Source of the DNA: Tretioscincus oriximinensis
Taxonomy: Eukaryota; Chordata; Lepidosauria; Squamata; Gymnophthalmidae
Direction: 5' to 3'
Length of the DNA stretch: 64,000 nucleotides
NCBI GenBank assembly: GCA_022410635.1
Contig: JAJVDF010000046.1
Span: 1,983,185 to 2,047,184 of the forward strand
The notes under the pieces were generated by a model. The model ran no database searches, had not been told where the DNA came from, and saw nothing but the letters and a program-made list of their open reading frames with translations. The translations under genes were made by a program, and so were the position numbers. Below, one piece after another: positions 21,076 to 33,385 of this stretch. Numbering within the stretch: position 1 is the first letter of the stretch; the number at the start of each line of letters is the position of its first letter.

Positions 21076-21890
21076 GCTAGATTGGGCCACAGTCCATCTA
21101 ATCCAGCATCACACAGTGGACCATCAATTCCGAAGCAGAAGGCAAAGCAAAACCTCCATTTACTTTTTTTACTCCCTCCAAATGTCTCTCCAAATTCAAT
21201 ATACTATTTAGGCATCAATTCTAATAGGCATTGATTCAATTTCCTCTGTGAATTAATCCAACCCTTTTTAAAAGCTATTCAGGCTGGTTTCTGTAACAAT
21301 CTCTTCTGAAAGTCAATTCCATAGATCAATGACCTACTAGGTACAAATACAAAAAACAACCACCAACACTTCCTTTTAACAGTCCAGATTTTTGTGCCCA
21401 TCAGATGCACTGTGTTCCTTAGTTCTAACATTGTGTGACATGTTTTCCATACAATGCTAGGTGCAATTGGTGGGCCACTGTGTGAGACAGAATGCTGGAG
21501 TAGATGGGCTCTGGCCCAATTCAGCAGGGTTCCTCTTACATTCTTATCACTCTTGTTGCATTTTTCTGCATCTTTTCCAGTTGCTCAACAGAATTATACA
21601 CGTGGCTCACATGAATTTATAATGAGGTACAAAACCATTTGCCAACTTTACTTTCTTTTTCTTTCCTAATTACACCTAGTATTGAGATTACTGTTTCCAC
21701 TGCTGCTGTGTGCTGGATTGACAGCTTCATTGAACTGTCCATTAGCACCCAAAGACCCATTTCTTGATCTGCCACAGAGAGCTCAGTCTCCATCTGTTTA
21801 CAGGTTTAATTGGGGTTCCCAGTCCTGATGTGCATTACTTTGTACTTATTAAGATTGAAGCAGTTTTTTTCACTTCAAGAGAATGTTTTC
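21076..21890 (-). mobile_element. L2-type LINE, antisense 3' half
   Basis: Antisense L2 blocks follow in order: 3' tail (tgggccacagtccatctaa), then gaagcagaaggcaaag, then the end of the ORF (aattccatagatcaatga), then reverse-transcriptase segments such as catttttctgcatcttttcc and gatgtgcattactttg. A plus-strand L2 tail piece sits inside it at 21455-21548. Confidence 0.7.
21455..21548 (+). mobile_element. L2 3' tail in opposite orientation within antisense L2
   Basis: gtgcaattggtgggccactg, tgtgagacagaatgctgg and aattcagcagggttcctctt are a clean plus-strand L2 tail flanked on both sides by minus-strand L2 sequence. Confidence 0.75.
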
Positions 21891-23490
21891 ATGATTTAAT
21901 GAAAGCAACAATGACTGCAATTTTACCTTCTATATTGTTTTAACATTGTGAAAGACAGATTAGGCAGCATAGTCCAAATAGACCGGACAAAAAGTTAAAA
22001 GACTCTTCAAGAATATTTAATGTTTATACACTCAAACATAAAATACTATCTGAATGGCTGGCGACACATCAACCTATTAAAATATTTTTTGTCAGTTCCT
22101 TTGAAATTGCTATAGGGTAGTATAAAGATATTTTAAATAATAAGAAAATGAAATAAGCTCAGTCTCTAGTTGTATAATCACTTCATAAAATAGCAAATTA
22201 ATTTCAAATTTGTGAAGGGGTACCTATGCAAACAAAAACATCCATCTCATTTGTTTACTAAACCAGCACATTTTCCACAATAGTGATCTATACATCATGT
22301 TTTCTACATCTCCGATTATTGTTTTAATGCACATGTGCACATGAGGGTTTCCTACTGCAATGGTGATGACTCTGCTCCATGTTCAACAGAGCTTCTGTTA
22401 TGCCCACAGGAAACACCTGGAAAAAAGGCCAGTTGTTCTGGAATTCGTGGTTGCTGATCCTTCCAGGAATCATCACGAAGCGCCACTTCTTCCATTGTGA
22501 AGCCTAGTGTGTCTCATGCTGTCATGGGAATTCAGATACCACAAGGAGATGCCAGCCAGCAGGACTGCAGAATTACTGTTGGCTGACCTATGCAAAATCA
22601 TCTTCCTTTTTTCCTATCAGCAGCTCCATGAGGATTTTGCAGATAGGTATGAACGAGTGAAACCCGCAATTGCTTTTAGATTGCGAGTTTTACACATCTT
22701 GTGGAGGCTTCAATGTACATCAAGGAAAATAAAAAAGAAGCCTGTTTACCATGATACAAGTTAAGACTCTGAGTATTTTAAATGTCTTTCTTGAGCAATA
22801 GAACGCAGCCAGTAATTCACTATTTTTAAAGTGCTTGCTACTTTTCTTTAACATTTCTCTCTCTGCCTCTCTCATTCTCTTTCACACAAATGGTTCTGTT
22901 CATTCAATAGATAAAGTAGACTGAAATATTAAGTCATTGGTTAAGATAATTTAGAGCAATTTTCTAGGATTTATCTTTGCTAAATTATTAAATCTATATG
23001 TATAATTTGCATGGGTTTCATGCCCTGTCCCATACACGTACAGCCAGAAATCACTCAGATGATTGGTTGAACTAAATGGCAGGATTGAAGCAGCAAAAGC
23101 CAGTGCAACCCAAATGGTGCTGGCTTTATCACTGCTCATTCAGGAGAAAAAAAAAACCCTGCCACAAAAAAATATTACCACAGTTCCTCTCGCAAGTCCT
23201 GCACCACACTGCTGGCTCTACCAGCTGCCTGTAGGCCCCACCCCCTACCCCGCCCAATGCTTCCCTGTGGAGGTGATGCTCCAGCCCGAGATGGTAGCAG
23301 TCCCCCCATCATCCCAGATTGCACCACCACCAGCACAGTACATTTTGCCAATGAGAAGATGCCTTGGCAGAGTCCATTGGTGCTTGTGCCAGTGAGAACA
23401 GGTGGCCAATGCACCTGCCAAAAAGAAAAAAGGCTGCAGGAGGCCTTGTGAAGGCCCAGATGTTGCTTGTCTGGCCCTTCTGGCCTTGCC
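21891..23490. other. Unassigned sequence
   Basis: No supported gene or repeat. The last 400 bases become GC-richer and lead into a purine tract. Confidence 0.4.
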
Positions 23491-23494
23491 GCCT

Positions 23495-23735
23495 CCACCA
23501 CTGAGAATGAAAAGTGAGGAAGAGGAGGAAAGTGTTGGAGGAAGGAGAGACAGAGAAAGATAGAGGGGGCGAAGGAGGCACTGGGGAGAGAGAAGAAGAA
23601 ATAGAGGGGGAATGAAGGAGGGGAGAGGGAGAGAGGAGCAGGGAGGAGGGGATGGAAAAAAGGGGGAAGAAGATGGAAGAAGAGAGGAGGAAGGAAGGGG
23701 AGGAAGAGGAGGGGCCAAGGGGAGGAATGGGTGGT
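23495..23735. repeat. Polypurine (G+A) tract, about 240 bp
   Basis: The plus strand is almost entirely G and A, mixing gga, gaa, aggagg and gggg blocks without a fixed period. On the minus strand this makes artificial open frames of up to 220 codons rich in Pro, Ser, Phe and Leu. Such tracts can adopt triplex (H-DNA) structures. Confidence 0.85.
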
Positions 23736-26635
23736 GCTACAACTCCCAGGCTGCACTGCAGTTACCCCTGGGATGAAGGAAGACCCTTCAGCCAATTTGT
23801 GCCCAGTCCTGCCCACAGGAAACATTTTTGCTGCCACAGGAAATTGTCTGGGGGACTGGTCTATATGTCTGATGACACTGGGGGAGGGAGCCTGCTAGAA
23901 TACCCATTCAATCCCATATGAATGGGCTTATTCCCCTAGTTTGCAAGTAATAGGCACATATTCCCTGTGTACATGCTTCAAGCTCCACAGTACAAAAACA
24001 AATAATAAATTCCCCTATTATAAAAAAGGTTAATTTTGTTCAGATTTACCAGAGTTTAATGGCATAAAATTTACCTATTCTGAAATCCATTTCACGTACA
24101 GAAAAGACTTCAAGCTTACAGTAGAAATGGAATTCATAAATGTCATCATGATATCTCAAAGAGAGAAAAAATAGGGGAGGAGAAATGTAATAATGAGCAG
24201 AAAGTCAATGTAAAACATAGCAAAGTATCTACCGTCTTCTATTGTTCAATCTTCTATGGAAAATTTCTTAAAGGCAAACAAAATAAACATTTCTGATATA
24301 GTATATACATATATGGAGAATTCCTGAAGCCCTGTGATTTGCTTAGGGATTTTAAAGATACCATTGTGGATAATCTGCCTGTTTCCAGCAGAGGCAATAG
24401 ATGTGTTTATAATATATAGTTGGACAACCTGCAGGCTGCTAGGAAAATCTTGCTTCCTTTCATACATCATCCAATACCTGTTGCAATTGCCTCAGTAATC
24501 TCCATCAGAATTCCTGCAGTTATAATTTTCTCCAGCTTTTAAACATCATTTCTCCCGAAAGGTAACTGCATGGGTATCTTAACTCCCAAATTTTCAGAGA
24601 GAATAAACCTCTCCATCAAAAACACAGATTAGTCACTTTGGATTACGCATTTTAAAGGGAAAATCAAGATTTTTACTAGAAGTGAAGACTCCTTCTTAGC
24701 AACCTTTTATATGAACAGCATTTCTATCTAAATAATTCGTTTTGTTGATTCTCTATGCCTTATAATACTCTAGATGCCAAATTTTGTAAAGGTTGCTGTG
24801 CTATTCTGCAGACTTGAAACTGGTACCTTATTAAGAGGAATATCTTGTCATGCTGTTGACCAGTCACTGGAACAAAACTCTCAGCATTTCCAGATTTTTT
24901 TAAAAAAGAAATCAAATGAATTTTGATTCCACCCTTCTACTTCCCTCTTCTCAAAAAGGGATTTCAACTACAGTTGTGTACAGAAAGGTGAAAAACTGAT
25001 ATTTAATAATACTATTGCCATTCTCAGGAATTGTGATTGGAAATAGGTTCTCTGAAAATCCCCAAGCAGGAGTAATGCGTAATGTGTGTAGAGGAAAGCC
25101 AACATTAATTGGAAACTTTAAGCAATAGGGCTTTTATCCCCTCAGGTGCCCAAGTGTGACACATTCAAGCCACTAAGTAGGTTAGCTTTCAGTAACCATC
25201 TTCTATAGTCTTCTCATATATGAAATGGAAACCTGCAAATTCTGTCCAGTTAATTTAAATCAATACATGCCCAGACTGCCTACTGACCCTCATACTTTTA
25301 ATTAGGACTAATGATGGCACCTGAAGTTGTTCTTTCTTTTTATAAAACCTTAAGAACTATAAAAGGCTGCCCAGAGCATGGATGTGATAAAGTGATGGCC
25401 CCTGAACTGAGGTCGCACAATCTTACTTTCCAAACGTTCTTTCTGATACAGACATTCCTGTGAGAAGCTAGAAATTTCAAGGCCAGAATGATCTTAATTG
25501 TCCATACTTCTTTATTTTCTTGACCTACAGCCCATTTTTTTAGTATTCTTTGTCATTATCTTAAATATTCTGCCTTGATTCATAAACAATTTTCACTATC
25601 TTAGTTAATAAGTATTTCAAGAGTTTGTGGTTTTTTTGGTGGTGGGGAATCTTTTTTGTTAGTATTTTTTGCCCATCAGTTATTAAACAGGAGTCATAAG
25701 AAATATCCAATTCAACCTCCCCTGCTTTATTTTTGCTTTAAATGAAGATCACTTTAAAGGCTGTGATTTTGAAATAAATGGTGCCACAAGGGGAAAAATT
25801 AAGATTTCTTGTTTTTATAGTTTTCCCTCAACCAATGATAGGACCAAAGTATTTCCATTATGGTGCTGTAAAACAGTGAAGGTTCACACAATTCTTGGCC
25901 TTTGTGACACTTCCTGTACACTGGATGAGGCTATATCCAGACAGTAAAATTATCAAGCTTGGAGATGAAAATTGCCTACACACAAGGCTCTCATGTAACA
26001 TTACAGATGATTCTGGTATTACCATCTCACCTGCTTCTGCCACCTTCTCATAGCAGCTGCCAGCCGTTGCCCTCACTTCAATCCCCATGCTGATTTCATT
26101 GTTGACTCCTTCTCCTTCCCTGTCCCTCCTCCTGAGATTGCCATGAGGATGGTGATAAGAAGAGAGGGGAACTAATGGTGATGAGTAGTAATAGGAAGCC
26201 AGATTCATCCACAGGATAAAATGGCAAAACTGTGTCTAAATACAGTGTTAATCCTGTGCACTGGAATTGCATTTGTTCTATTGTCAGGTTATTATAACCC
26301 CTTAAAGAACTTAAATGGCACAATGACAGGAAATGTTATGCATCACCGTTGCTGGCCTTGCTCCCTATGCACTATTGCTTGTAGAACCTTACCTGACTCT
26401 GCAGAGGCATGAATGATACAAAGTAATGGACCATAGAAAATAGCATATGGCACCATTATGCTCTGCAATTAGGATCACTGCTGGAGAAATCTATTGAGTC
26501 CCCAGCAGTGCATCTTAGCACTCATCTTTCAATCATGTGAATGTTATCAATCTTGCATTTATAAAAAAGATAATACTTATTTTCCACTAGTTGAAAGGCA
26601 CGCAAATGCAAGCTTGGGTTTGACCACCCACTTCT
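23736..26635. other. Unassigned AT-rich sequence
   Basis: About 2.9 kb. No repeat ends, coding motifs or long conserved frame recognised. Confidence 0.4.
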
Positions 26636-26752
26636 AACACCCCTTGCCTCCACCCATCCCTCCACCCCTTGTCTCCATCCCTCCATCCCTTTCCCCATCC
26701 ACCCCTAAACCCACTCCTTCCCTCCTCCCTCCTCCTTTCCTTCCAGCACCCG
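26636..26752. repeat. Pyrimidine-rich imperfect tandem repeat
   Basis: Imperfect repeats of the ccatccctcca / cccttgtctcc kind give a pyrimidine-rich stretch of about 115 bases, a degenerate minisatellite. Confidence 0.75.
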
Positions 26753-27387
26753 AAGCATGATTAATAGGGCATGGCTGCCAACAGAACTTTTGGTGGCAGT
26801 ATTAGCTGTCTTGCCACTCCTCCTAGAGCTGCATTTGGCCTGGCACTCACAAAGCGGCTGCAGGAGCAAAGTCAAGAAGGCACACACCACCAGCAAAAAC
26901 ATTGCTGGCAGCATTTGCTTTCTCTTCCTATTCCTGGAGCCACTTCGCAAGCATGGTGCTATAGTCTGCTATAGTGAAGGAAAAATTCCATTCTTCTTTC
27001 ACGTCAACTCATTGTCATGTAATGTCATTGATAATCGTAACTATGAGTACTTATGAATATTACTCAAAATAATTTATGAATATTCTTTTTAACTTCTGAT
27101 CATCTGAATCTCTCAAATATTACTATGAATATTTTGAAGCTGGGAAGGCATATTTACTCCACTGACTGCAAACATCTTCCACTTGGTAACCAAAATTGAA
27201 GCACACTGATCAGATTGTTTCCAAGACCTGTACATAGACATAGTTTAGATTAAAGAACCAATTGACTTCATAGGCAATTGATTTTTGAAATTCACTCAGA
27301 ATCTTTCCCCTGGTGACTTGTAATAATTATACACCCTGTGTTTCACTTGCACCATAATGTTGCAAGCCATACCTAATTGTACTGAAT
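26753..27387. other. Unassigned sequence
   Basis: The 99-codon plus-strand frame at 26757-27056 starts with a hydrophobic stretch but has no recognisable domain, and a second frame overlaps it; neither is supported as a gene. Confidence 0.35.
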
Positions 27388-27720
27388 AGACATGACAGGA
27401 GCCCTGTTTCTGGTTTGGGTAACAGCCTATTTAGTCCAGCATTCTGTATCACACAAGGTCCCACCTTTTGCTTTTGGGCATCTCAATCAGGAACAAAAGG
27501 AAACCTGTTTTCAACTCCTTGCAAATGATCTTCAGAGACATCCTGACTAATCTCTCCACTTGGAGGTACCTCGGTATCTAGCCATTGACACATGTGATCT
27601 TCAGGAATTATCTAATCCTTTCTTAATGCCATCAAGGCTACTTATTGTCATTACAAGTTGGTTGTGAATTCCATATACCCTATATTCAATCAGTTATTGT
27701 GGCATTCTGCTCACTAGATG
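27388..27720 (-). mobile_element. L2-type LINE 3' tail, antisense, decayed
   Basis: gacatgacaggagccctg, tttagtccagcattctgta, cacacaaggtcccacc and ggaacaaaaggaaacctg follow the order of the antisense L2 tail, with more substitutions than the copy at 12.6 kb. Confidence 0.65.
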
Positions 27721-28497
27721 CCATATGCTGATTTTCTGAAATCACCAAAGGGATGGCAAAGAAATTTGATGACAATCAAAATTGCCTCAAATGACCAGAC
27801 TGGCTGATCCCTTGCAACTCTTAACTACCAGAGCCTCCATGTTCAGCCAAGAAAGCACATGGCAAAATAGGCTCTATGCTGGATAATCCAAATATAGAAT
27901 AGGCCCAATTAGGAGGGAGAATAGTGTGCAGGAAAACATAAATTCATTTTGGTATGTGATTGCAGTGAACAGAGGCTGATCTGTAGATAAATATAAAATG
28001 TGTCTGAAACCCAGGATTCCTTTCTTTATTTCAATAATTTGTTCATAATCATGATTTAAATAAAAAGACTCCAAGTGTACAGCATTTTTCCAATAAAGCA
28101 TGTTTCCGCTCTTTCCCAACGCACCTTCTGCTCAGTTTATCAATATGGTATAGCAGATTTACGTATGCCCTTGATGCATATTCCATCATAACACGGAATA
28201 CCATGTGTTAAACTTTTTCATAACATATCCCCTGGGCACCTTTTACTGTGTATTTCCCTCCATTTCTAAACAGACTATCCTAATTTTGTTTTACTAACAA
28301 TTTTAAAGCCCCAGTGTCACAAGCTACTAAGTATTTCTTAATGCGAACTTTGCTACACCAGCTGGTCAACTTTCAATTTAGAAAGCATATTGACATTTAT
28401 ATTGCTCAGGAAAATTATTTCTGGTATTTGCTGCTACTATTGAAATCTCTTATGATTTGGATATTTCTCTTTATCATAGAATATTTGCACCATATAG
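27721..28497. other. Unassigned sequence
   Basis: No supported feature. Confidence 0.4.
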
Positions 28498-28523
28498 GAT
28501 GATGACATGATGATGATGATGAC

Positions 28524-28559
<36 letters not shown>
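28498..28559. repeat. (GAT)n microsatellite with GACAT interruptions
   Basis: About 62 bases of GAT repeats interrupted twice by gacat; the longest pure run is about ten units. Confidence 0.95.
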
Positions 28560-28899
28560 CCTCAATTCCTCACTCCTGAATTTTCAGTTTTATTGGAATA
28601 AAAGTGCCTGCAAAAGGCAAAATGTAGGTTGACATTAATTGAGAAAAAGGTTAAACTGTAGCCTAAAGTTCAAAATAAAATTAAACATCTGAAACAAACC
28701 ACAATACTCTGTGTATGTGTATGTGTGTGTTTTCTTCACATGAATGAAGAACAGTCAAAATCTTAACACAGGTACAACTGAAAAAGTTATGATATTACCT
28801 ATTAGCAAATGTTGTAATATACTTGCAATATAATCTAAAAACAATATAAACTTAATATAATAAGCAGTAGTATAAACTTAGCTAAGGTTTTTTTCATGC
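28560..28899. other. Unassigned sequence left of Tc1 element
   Basis: AT-rich, with a short TG-rich run (gtatgtgtatgtgtgtgt) near 28712. Nothing else seen. Confidence 0.4.
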
Positions 28900-28901
28900 T
28901 A

Positions 28902-30431
28902 CAGTGGGGGGAAAAGTATTTAGTCAGCAAGTTTGTGCAAGTTATCCCACTTAAAAAGATGAGAAAGGCCTGTAACTGACATCATAGGTGGACCTCAACT
29001 ATGAGACAAAATGGTAAAACAAATCCAGAAAATCACATTGTTTATTTTTGTAAAAATTTATTTGCAAATCATGGTGGAAAATAAGTGTTTGGTCAGTAAC
29101 AAACATTCATCTCAATAATTTGTTATATATCCTTTGTTGGCAATGACAGAGGTCAAACGTTTTCTGTAAGTCTTTACAAGGTTGGCACTTGTTATCAGTA
29201 AAAAAGACACCTTTCCACAACCTCAAACAGTCAGACTCCAAACTCCACTATGGTGAGGACCAAAGAGCTGTCAAAGGACACCAGAAACAGGCTGGGAAGA
29301 CTGAATCTGCAATAGGCAAGCAGCTTGGTGTGAAGAAATCAACTGTAGGAGCAATAATTAGAAAATGGAAGACATACAAGACCACTGAAAATCTCCCTCG
29401 ATCTGGGGCTCCACACAAGATCTCACCCCATGGGGTCAGAATGATCACAAGAACGGTGAGCAAAAATCCCAGAACCACACGGTGGGACCTAGTGAATGAC
29501 CTGCAGAGAGCTGGGACCAATGTAACAAAGGCTACCATCAGTAACACACAATGCTGCCAGGGACACAGATCCTGCAGAGCCAGACGTATCCTCCTGTTTA
29601 AACCAGTACATGTCCGGGCCCGACTGAAGTTTGCATTTGGATGATCCAGAAGAATATTGGGAGAATGTCATATGGTCTGATGAAACCAAAGTAGAACTGT
29701 TTGGTAGAAAAACAACTCATCATGTTTGGAGGAGAAAAAATGCTGAGTTGCATCCAAACAACAGCATACCTACTGTGGAGCATGGGGTGGCAACATCATG
29801 CTTTGGGGCTGTTTCTCTGCAAAGGCACCAGGACAACTCATCTGTGTACATGAAAGATTGAATGAGGATATATATTGTGAGATTTTGAGTGCAACCCTCC
29901 TTCCATCAGCAAGGGCACTGAAGATGAAACATGGCTGGGTTTTTCAGCATGACAGTGATCCCAAACACACTGCCAGGGCAATGAAGGAGTGGCTTCATAA
30001 GAAGCATTTTAAGGTCCTGGAGTGGCCTAACCAGTCTTCCATTTCTCAACCCATATAGAAAACCTTTGGAGGGAGTTGAAAGTCCGTGTTGCCCAGCGAC
30101 AGCCCGAAAACATAACTGCTCTAGAGGAGATCAGCATGGAGGAATGGGCCAACCTTGTGAAGACTTACAGAAAACGTTTGACCTCTGTCATTGCCAACAA
30201 AGGATATATAACAAAGTATTGAGATGAATGTTTATTACTGACCAAATACTTATTTTCCACCTTAATTTGCAATTAATTCTTACAAAATCAAACAATCTTC
30301 TGGATTTGTTTCGCCATTTTGTCTCTCATAGTTGAGGTCTACCTATGATGTCAATTGCAGGCCTCTCTCATCTTTTTAAGTGGGATAACTTGCACAATAT
30401 GTGGCTGACTAAATACTTTTTCCCCCCACTG
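28902..30431 (+). mobile_element. Tc1-like DNA transposon, complete ends, inactive
   Basis: The 1530-bp element begins CAGTGGGGGGAAAAGTATTT and ends with the reverse complement, flanked on both sides by TA (28900-28901 and 30432-30433), the Tc1/mariner target duplication. The terminal inverted repeats are about 285 bases (28902-29186 and 30147-30431), so the right one overlaps the end of the transposase gene. The transposase is broken by several frameshifts. Confidence 0.95.
29250..30222 (+). pseudogene. Tc1-like transposase, frameshifted (DD34E family)
   Basis: The likely start is ATG 29250 ([10 protein letters not shown]); the frame shifts near 29290. The next frame carries the helix-turn-helix DNA-binding region ([20 protein letters not shown]) and the second DNA-binding subdomain ([16 protein letters not shown]). 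After a shift near 29635 comes the first catalytic Asp in WSDETKVELFG; after another near 29790 comes LWGCFSAK, then the second Asp in [14 protein letters not shown] one-base insertion near 30052 disrupts the frame just before the catalytic Glu of the [13 protein letters not shown] block. The end is TATTGA at 30217-30222, after the [12 protein letters not shown] block. Family function is cut-and-paste transposition; this copy cannot encode it. Full-length relatives have about 340 residues. Confidence 0.9.
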
Positions 30432-30433
30432 TA

Positions 30434-31194
30434 TTTTTTTTGTTCAAATTGTAGTAGAATTTTACAGTGATCAGGTAAAAATAGTAAGCTAGAAGAACCT
30501 GTTGGAGGCAATCTGAAAATGGAGGCCTGTTTTCATTAGGTACACTTTTAATTGCTTCAAAATTCTGAGCAATACTTGTGAGAAAACAGGTGCACTGGTA
30601 AGCTTAGAAATAATAAATACGAGAGATAAGGAATTGTTGATCTTTATGTTTGGATTATTATAATTATTGGCTTGGCTTCTACCTTGTACTTCCCCTTTTC
30701 ATGCAATTGATATGGATGACAAATTCCTGTATTTCACTGTTTGAGCTCTGATGCCAAGCCATACTTTTTACTTGACATTTGTGTGACAGAGTGCAACTGT
30801 TTTTGAGCACTAATTAGAGTTGCAGCTCCATGTGTTAGCCACTGGCATTTAGGATGATTTCCTTCCAATATTTCTAGGAATGTACAAAAATAAAATAACA
30901 TGAAATGAAAGGACAGACCTTTCTGGCATTTCCACAGAAAGATATTGAAAACATGATCAAAAAGAAATAAAAAGAAATAAATATTTCTGGTCTTAAGATG
31001 GGTACTGACAGAAAAAAACCCAGAAAAATATGTTGAAGATTCACTTCCCAACTGTGATTATGGCTATTGTCTAGGGAAATTTTCAACTCTGTTTAATAGT
31101 ATTTCTGTTCCTATTAAATCCTTTTCTAATCAGTGCTTATCTTTTCTGTCTGACAGCATATGGGTTGCAGCTGGTTCAAATAATGTGAAAAACT
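30434..31194. other. Unassigned sequence
   Basis: No supported gene; the 105-codon minus-strand frame at 30734-31051 shows no domain. Confidence 0.4.
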
Positions 31195-31275
31195 GCCCCC
31201 TGGATTGGGTTTATGGCCCATCTAATCCAGTTTTTTGCTCTAAGAGTGTTAAGCCAGTTGTTCAGGGAGGACTCG
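31195..31275 (-). mobile_element. Short antisense L2 tail remnant
   Basis: ccccctggattgggtttatg and gcccatctaatccagttttt match the antisense L2 tail over about 60 bases. Weak but consistent with the many other copies. Confidence 0.45.
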
Positions 31276-31594
31276 CACCTTGATATGAGCACACAACATG
31301 ATTTTTTTGAGTATTAGAAACATATCATTTCCTACAGCCATCAGAGTTATGTGCTGTTAATAGTAATGGCAACCATGTAATGTCAGTACATGGTTTTAGG
31401 CGGGACCCTAACTAGTTGGCAAAATCATCATCAGAAGAGGCCCCACTTGTACTTAGATTGATTTAGGAATATATCCCACAGTAGGTGAGATATACACATG
31501 CTAGTCTTAAGCTATGGAGGCTCAGGACTGGGTCTGCAGAAGACTGCACTAGCATGTGAATGGAGGTCTCTAATGATGGATATAATTCCATATT

Positions 31595-31690
31595 TGTTTG
31601 TTTGTTTATACTTATATCCTGTCCTTTACCCTAAGATCTCAGGGCAACCAACAATAAAAGTAAAAAAAATACAAAATTGACATATTAAAA
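31595..31690 (-). mobile_element. Retroposon 3' tail, antisense
   Basis: tgtttgtttatacttatatc, then cctaagatctcagggcaacc and a caaaattgacatattaaaa end, the same antisense tail as at 9221-9320. Confidence 0.5.
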
Positions 31691-32146
31691 CAATAACTGA
31701 AGGAAAGAAAACGGCAAATGAGATCCAATGCAGAAAGCAGAGTTTTCAGTACCTTAGACAGCGATAAAGCCAGCTTTAGTACATTGTCAGACACGTTGAT
31801 TTGTATCATACTGACAGCGAGATCTTTTTAACAAGTTGATGTAGATAAAGATAAATACAGATTTTGTTTGGTTTGACCTATATTAATTATGAAAGGGTGC
31901 CTCAGTGTGAATCAAACTATTAATTAATGGCTTAAAATCCACTGAGATTTTCTGGTGTAAAAAGAGTTTGAATGTTTCTAGCATTAACTGAGATGTAAAC
32001 TGTGAGGACTGAGGACCACTTCTGGCCCCTAAGGTCTGCGCACCTTCCCCAAAGAATGGGACTTTCTATTTTCAGAGTGTTCTGTCCTACAGAAATGACC
32101 AAGGGTGATTACTTGTCAACTTACACTAATGTGATTCCAACTACAA

Positions 32147-32396
32147 TGGCAAGTTTGGTGCAGTGGTTAGAGTGTGGAGGTTTTATGTGGTAGTCTCCCA
32201 GTTCAATTCCCTCTCCTCCATGAAGCCAGTCACCGTTCTTTAGAACTCTCTCAGCCCCTACTACATCACAGGGTGTCTGTTGTGGAGAAAGCAACAAAAG
32301 CTATATGTGCCACCCTTTGGTTGGCCACCCTGAGACCAAGTATAGGGCAGAATATAAGTACAAATAAATATAAGTACAAATAAATAAATTGTAGTT
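32147..32396 (+). mobile_element. tRNA-derived SINE
   Basis: About 250 bases. The tRNA-like head has box A tggtgcagtgg (32156-32166) and box B agttcaattcc (32200-32210), the internal RNA polymerase III promoter. The body carries agccagtcacc, agaactctctcagccc and cagggtgtctgttgtgg. The 3' tail caccctgagaccaagtatag is followed by two copies of ataagtacaaataaa. A near-identical family member lies on the minus strand at 55.07-55.30 kb, so this is a repeat rather than a tRNA gene. Confidence 0.85.
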
Positions 32397-33136
32397 TCAG
32401 CTAGATATCACAGGTTACACTAATACAATACCACCAAACTATAAAACACTGTTGTGAGCATCTGAAAATTGGTCATCCTTTGCTTAATAGATGAGTGGTT
32501 CTCTACTCAATAAATATTACCTCTGTTGATCCTATTCCTCTTAGTGGTTTTTTTTGCTGATATAAAACTATACTGTTACTAAACCTATATTCTTTTTACT
32601 ATTGCTTTTCAACCCAGTGGTCTACCCAGTACCTGGAGATTACAGTCTTTTACAAAGTATTCTCATTATATATATTATATACATTATTCTCATTCCCAAT
32701 ATATTTCTATGATAAGAGTTGACTTAATAGCTTTTTTGTTAACTTTTACTATTTTAAATTGGTACCCACATTTTGTTTTAAAATGCAATTAAAAGTTTAT
32801 TGGGTTTTTTTGTAGTTCTTTAGGCCTTTTGATGAAGGATCTGTCATGAAATACAAGAAGCAAGTCCAACACATAATTATACTTTATGCCCATATGAATA
32901 TTAATTGCATTTAACTGGTCTTAGGTAAGGCTTAAGTGAAATTACAACTTAGGTGATACTGAGATGGGAAACGGTGAAGAAAGCTGCTAGGGGAAGAGAA
33001 AATGAAAAGAGAAAATAGGATATAAAAATAAAACTAAGAAAAGAGAGTTTGTCTAATTCAGACCTTTAAAAAAACTAAGCAAATTACAAGGCTTGTTCTG
33101 CATAAGTTGGTATATTCAAACAATAGCAGGTTATGG
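32397..33136. other. Unassigned AT-rich sequence
   Basis: No supported feature. Confidence 0.4.
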
Positions 33137-33144
33137 ATTTAGGC

Positions 33145-33377
33145 CCCTGGTTCCCAACATGGGGCACACATCCCACAGGGGGGCAATTTGATTTTTGAGG
33201 GGGGGGGCAATTTGAGAATTTGCAAGCTTGTTTAGACCAACTTAATGGTCTTTTAGGCTTTCTCCATGTGAATATGCATTCACTTTTTGAATAATAAGAA
33301 TTATACATCATGGGGGGGCATCGGGATTTTAGAGATGCTTAGGTGAGTCATGGCCATAAAAAGGTTAGGAACAACTG
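33145..33377. mobile_element. Short hAT-like non-autonomous transposon
   Basis: The left end ccctggttcccaac and right end gttaggaacaactg are imperfect inverted repeats of the hAT TGGTTCCCAAC type. The element is flanked by the 8-base duplications atttaggc (33137-33144) and atttaagc (33378-33385), 7 of 8 identical. The interior is G-rich (two long G runs) and non-coding. Confidence 0.65.
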
Positions 33378-33385
33378 ATTTAAGC

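Noticed and set aside
23175..23837. 220-codon minus-strand open frame rich in Pro, Ser and Phe
   Set aside because: It is the complement of the polypurine tract, which lacks stop codons in several frames; overlapping frames are open for the same reason.
32147..32230. Possible tRNA gene (box A and box B present)
   Set aside because: It continues into a SINE body and tail, and a second family member exists at 55.1-55.3 kb; a mature tRNA fold was not apparent.
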